DNA of 64,000 nt from Methyloterricola oryzae (GTDB lineage: Bacteria; Pseudomonadota; Gammaproteobacteria; Methylococcales; Methylococcaceae). The stretch's first letter is position 1. Each line of letters begins with the position of its first letter. Shown one piece after another: positions 61,306 to 64,000 of this stretch. The notes under the pieces are model-generated. The model searched no databases. It worked only from the letters and a program-made list of their open reading frames with translations, and had not been told where the DNA came from. The position numbers were made by a program, and so were the translations under genes. Location: assembly GCF_000934725.1 (NCBI RefSeq), contig NZ_JYNS01000002.1, positions 492,969 through 556,968 of the forward strand, read 5' to 3'.

Positions 61306-64000
61306 ATGCCTGAGCAACGCCACTACCGAATTGGGATCCTACTAGGAACCCTGTGCGCACTTATCAGCATCAAGGTCTCGGCGTACCAATGCCTATCCTC
61401 CGCGACCCCACCTGCGCCGCCGCCCAACGGCGCGGTGCTCTGGTCGAATTATCACTCTGATCTCACGAACAACACCTTAGTGCTAAAACTGCCTGACGAT
61501 GATGTCTACTCGTCCTTCTCTGACTGCATAATCCCTGCGATCCTGCCCAACGCCATCAGTGTCGCTCCGGGCATGGCGCTGGCATTTTATGGCGCGGACG
61601 GCGAGACCGGCCTCGCAGATTCACTGATCATCCCCTGGGGTGCGGTGAACGCGCCACCCGCTGGCACCCAACCCCTCTTTAACTTCGCTACGGACGACGA
61701 CACGCCACCGCTTAACCCCATTGGCGTCACCGGCCGATATCAGTACTGGAGCGGTCTGACCAGCATCCGCGTCATGGATTCTCTTAGCATGCTGCACCAG
61801 TACCATTCGTGCCGCAGTTGCGAGTTCGCCCCCAACGCCAGTGTGACCCTGATTGGCGATGTAGATCCCACCGACAACCCCCCGGGCCGAATCATCAGCT
61901 TCGTCGGCGATCTCACCAATACAAAGATGCCGAACATGGCCGTCACGGGCGAAGCCTCACTTTTCACATTTGACGGTGCGGACCTCAGCGGGGTGACGTT
62001 TTCAAACACTATTCTGGGTGACGTATCCTTCGCCAACGTCACCCTTGACGGAACGCAGTTCGTGCATAGCGCGCTGGGCGCCGCCCGGTTCGATTCGATC
62101 CACTACCAGGTTCCGCCCAGCTTCGCCAACTCTTTTTTAGGGTGCACGCAATTCGCCAACAGCCGCCTGATGGGCATTTCCTTTGCCGGGGTCTTGGTAC
62201 AATCTGCACCTTCATCGGCGGCGTGTCCCCCCTGGTTCCCGGGGAGTCAGTTGGGCTTGGACACAGCGGGAGACCTTTTGAAGGGAACAATACGCTTTGG
62301 CGCCACGATCGACTGGGCCGGCGCGCAGGTGATCGCCACCGCCGGCAATCGCAAGGCGCTAGCTGGCGCGGACCTGGCGGGGGCGAGTTTCACCGGCTTG
62401 CGTGTTCAGGGTGAAGCCGTCGATCTCACCGGCATCCACCTTGATGGCGCCACCCTGAGCGGGGTCGATCTGTCCCTGGCCACGCTGACCAATGCCAGTC
62501 TCACCAATGTCAACGCCGCCGGCACGACATTCCAATATGCCGACCTGTCCGGGGCAAATTTCTCCGGACAGCAGACCAAGCTCCAGACCGCCAATTTCGT
62601 GAACGCCACCCTCAGCGGCGCCAAGTTCGTCGGCGCTGACCTCTCGGGAGCGGACTTTAACAGCGCTATGGGCCGGGATGTCGATTTCAGCGGCGCCACC
62701 GCCACCGGCGCGGTGTTCCATGGCGCCCACCTCTACGGCAACGGGCAGGCCTTCAACAGCGCCACCGACCTCTCCAACATCGACTTTACCAACGCCGTCC
62801 TCGCCAGCGACCCCACCCAGAGCGGCGGCTTCGATTTCACCGGCGCCACCTTGATCGGCGCGCGCTTCGACGATGCCGTCTGCGTCGCCTGCAACTTCAC
62901 CGGCGCCAAGCTGAACAACGCCAGCTTCAGCGGCACCTACCTGCCCGGTTTTGGTCTCACCAATGCCGTGCTGACCGACACCAATTTCGACCAGGCCTGG
63001 CTCTATTGCGGTGATACCGCCAACTCCTGGTGCACCGCCGGGACCGGAACGCCGTCCAACTGGGAGTGGCAGCTGGCCCTCGGTTCCAGCGAAACCTACG
63101 GCCCCGTGCCCTTTTTGGCGAGCACCCTGGCCGGTGTCTCCTTCAACACGGTGACCGCCTGCCCGGACGGCAAGGCCGGCTCAGTGATACCGGCTGGCTG
63201 CACCGGCCATCTGCTTCCCGGCAATAGCAATCTGCCGCCCATCCCGGCCCCGTGTTCCGCGTCCGGCCGCGGCGCCTGCCCCACCAACACCAGCACCCTC
63301 CTCGATGCCACAGCCCTAGGCAAACCCACTGCGATCGTTGTGACCGCACCGCCGACCTGGAATACATCCCTTTCGGGGGACGGTTATTACGCCGCCTTCG
63401 AAGATGGCACGGTCAGGCAGATAGGCAGCGGTTCTGCCACGGTCATCGCTGGCATCCCCGGCACGCGGTGCCCGTCCCCCACCGACGCCTGCGGCGACGG
63501 CGGGCCGGCCACATCCGCCCTGTTGGACTCCCCCAGCGGCCTGGCGGTCGGACTCGACGGCTCCATCTATCTCGCCGATTCCGGCTTGCGCCGGGTCCGC
63601 CGTATCGACCCCAGCGGCACCATCACCACCGTCGCCGGCAACGGCCAGGCCTGCAGCGCCGCCCCCTGCGGCGATGGCGGAGCGGCGACCCGCGCCAGCC
63701 TCAGCGCCGCCAACGGCGTCTCCGTCGATCCCCTCGGCAACCTCCTCATCGCCGACGGCAGCGCGGGCCTGCGCCGCGTCGGCCTCAACGGCACCCTCAC
63801 CACCCTGGCGTCCGGCACCGCCACCGGCACGCTCATCGCCGTGGTCCAGAACGCCGATGGCCTCATCTTCGCCAGCGCCCACGCGCCCGATGCGCTCCTG
63901 CAGATCGATGCCAGCACCGGCGCCGTCACCACCGCCGTCGGCACCGGCACCTCCGGCTACAATGGCAATACCGATCCCAACTTTGGCCTGCTGCTGCCCG
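61306..64000 (+). CDS. Large exported pentapeptide-repeat/NHL-repeat protein (3' truncated by window)
   Basis: An open frame of at least 898 codons without stop to the window edge. GGAG lies 9 nt before the ATG; a signal peptide (IGILLGTLCALISIKVSA) follows. Residues about 20-210 are unassigned. About 215-580 holds many degenerate pentapeptide units of the A(D/N)LxG type (ADLSGVTF, ADLAGASF, VDLTGIHL, ADLSGANF), expected to form a right-handed beta-helix. About 680-898 holds NHL-type propeller units (GDGGPATSALLDSPSGLAV, TVAGNGQACSAAPCGDGG), as seen in teneurin/Rhs-like secreted proteins. The 5' part is lower in GC than the 3' part. What follows beyond 64000 decides its type; a toxin-like C-terminus is possible. 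Confidence 0.75.
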   Translation, partial: MPEQRHYRIGILLGTLCALISIKVSAYQCLSSATPPAPPPNGAVLWSNYHSDLTNNTLVLKLPDDDVYSSFSDCIIPAILPNAISVAPGMALAFYGADGETGLADSLIIPWGAVNAPPAGTQPLFNFATDDDTPPLNPIGVTGRYQYWSGLTSIRVMDSLSMLHQYHSCRSCEFAPNASVTLIGDVDPTDNPPGRIISFVGDLTNTKMPNMAVTGEASLFTFDGADLSGVTFSNTILGDVSFANVTLDGTQFVHSALGAARFDSIHYQVPPSFANSFLGCTQFANSRLMGISFAGVLVQSAPSSAACPPWFPGSQLGLDTAGDLLKGTIRFGATIDWAGAQVIATAGNRKALAGADLAGASFTGLRVQGEAVDLTGIHLDGATLSGVDLSLATLTNASLTNVNAAGTTFQYADLSGANFSGQQTKLQTANFVNATLSGAKFVGADLSGADFNSAMGRDVDFSGATATGAVFHGAHLYGNGQAFNSATDLSNIDFTNAVLASDPTQSGGFDFTGATLIGARFDDAVCVACNFTGAKLNNASFSGTYLPGFGLTNAVLTDTNFDQAWLYCGDTANSWCTAGTGTPSNWEWQLALGSSETYGPVPFLASTLAGVSFNTVTACPDGKAGSVIPAGCTGHLLPGNSNLPPIPAPCSASGRGACPTNTSTLLDATALGKPTAIVVTAPPTWNTSLSGDGYYAAFEDGTVRQIGSGSATVIAGIPGTRCPSPTDACGDGGPATSALLDSPSGLAVGLDGSIYLADSGLRRVRRIDPSGTITTVAGNGQACSAAPCGDGGAATRASLSAANGVSVDPLGNLLIADGSAGLRRVGLNGTLTTLASGTATGTLIAVVQNADGLIFASAHAPDALLQIDASTGAVTTAVGTGTSGYNGNTDPNFGLLLP

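Noticed and set aside
1..64000. CRISPR arrays, tRNA or rRNA genes, insertion sequences, prophage genes
   Set aside because: No regularly spaced direct repeats, cloverleaf-like tRNA sequences, rRNA segments, transposases or integrases were seen on reading both strands, though a dedicated search was not possible.

Overview
The window is a GC-rich chromosomal segment of a Gram-negative bacterium, most likely a beta- or gammaproteobacterium. The Gram-negative assignment rests on a TolC-type porin, an AlgE-like outer-membrane barrel, HlyD/FUSC efflux parts, a PilZ protein, an NlpE-like protein and good sigma-54 promoter candidates. I cannot name the species. I see no rRNA, tRNA, CRISPR array, transposase or integrase.

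Layout: (1) 185-9181 holds two tandem copies of a two-gene signalling unit. Each is an NCS1-type permease fused to a hybrid histidine kinase, followed by a REC-LuxR response regulator. Each copy has a sigma-54-like promoter in front, and the second also has an NtrC-like 17-bp dyad. (2) 9212-12861 holds a three-hairpin dispersed repeat, a small exported repeat protein, a gene remnant, a POT peptide transporter, a PilZ protein and an SGNH-fold protein. (3) 13254-31188 is one tightly packed exopolysaccharide locus: three MurG-like glycosyltransferases, a GT4 glycosyltransferase, two heparinase II/III-type proteins, an APH-fold kinase/histidine phosphatase/APH-fold kinase trio, an MsbA-type ABC exporter, a polysaccharide deacetylase-like protein, an AlgE-like barrel and a TviB-type UDP-HexNAc dehydrogenase. 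(4) 31297-41036 holds a secreted metalloprotease with a structured leader, an aldolase-class protein, a nitrobindin-like protein behind a leader peptide, CinA, a YkgJ-type protein, the second (inverted) copy of the dispersed repeat, and assorted small genes. (5) 41050-50093 holds envelope and copper-linked genes (NlpE-like protein, multicopper oxidase, YiiX-like hydrolase) and an MdtNOP-like efflux set. (6) 50335-58503 holds an FG-GAP/hydrolase fusion, an NDH-2-like flavoprotein and an alsS-budA-maeA acetoin operon. (7) 58582-64000 holds a phospholipase B-like protein, a 1-kb AT-richer gap and a very large pentapeptide-repeat/NHL-repeat secreted protein that runs off the right edge.

The strongest candidates for undescribed biology are the exopolysaccharide locus with its kinase-phosphatase-kinase trio and no recognisable flippase or polymerase, the duplicated transporter-sensor units, the edge-truncated pentapeptide/NHL protein, and the SD-sequestering leader of the metalloprotease. 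All functions are read from motifs and gene order only; no database search was run.
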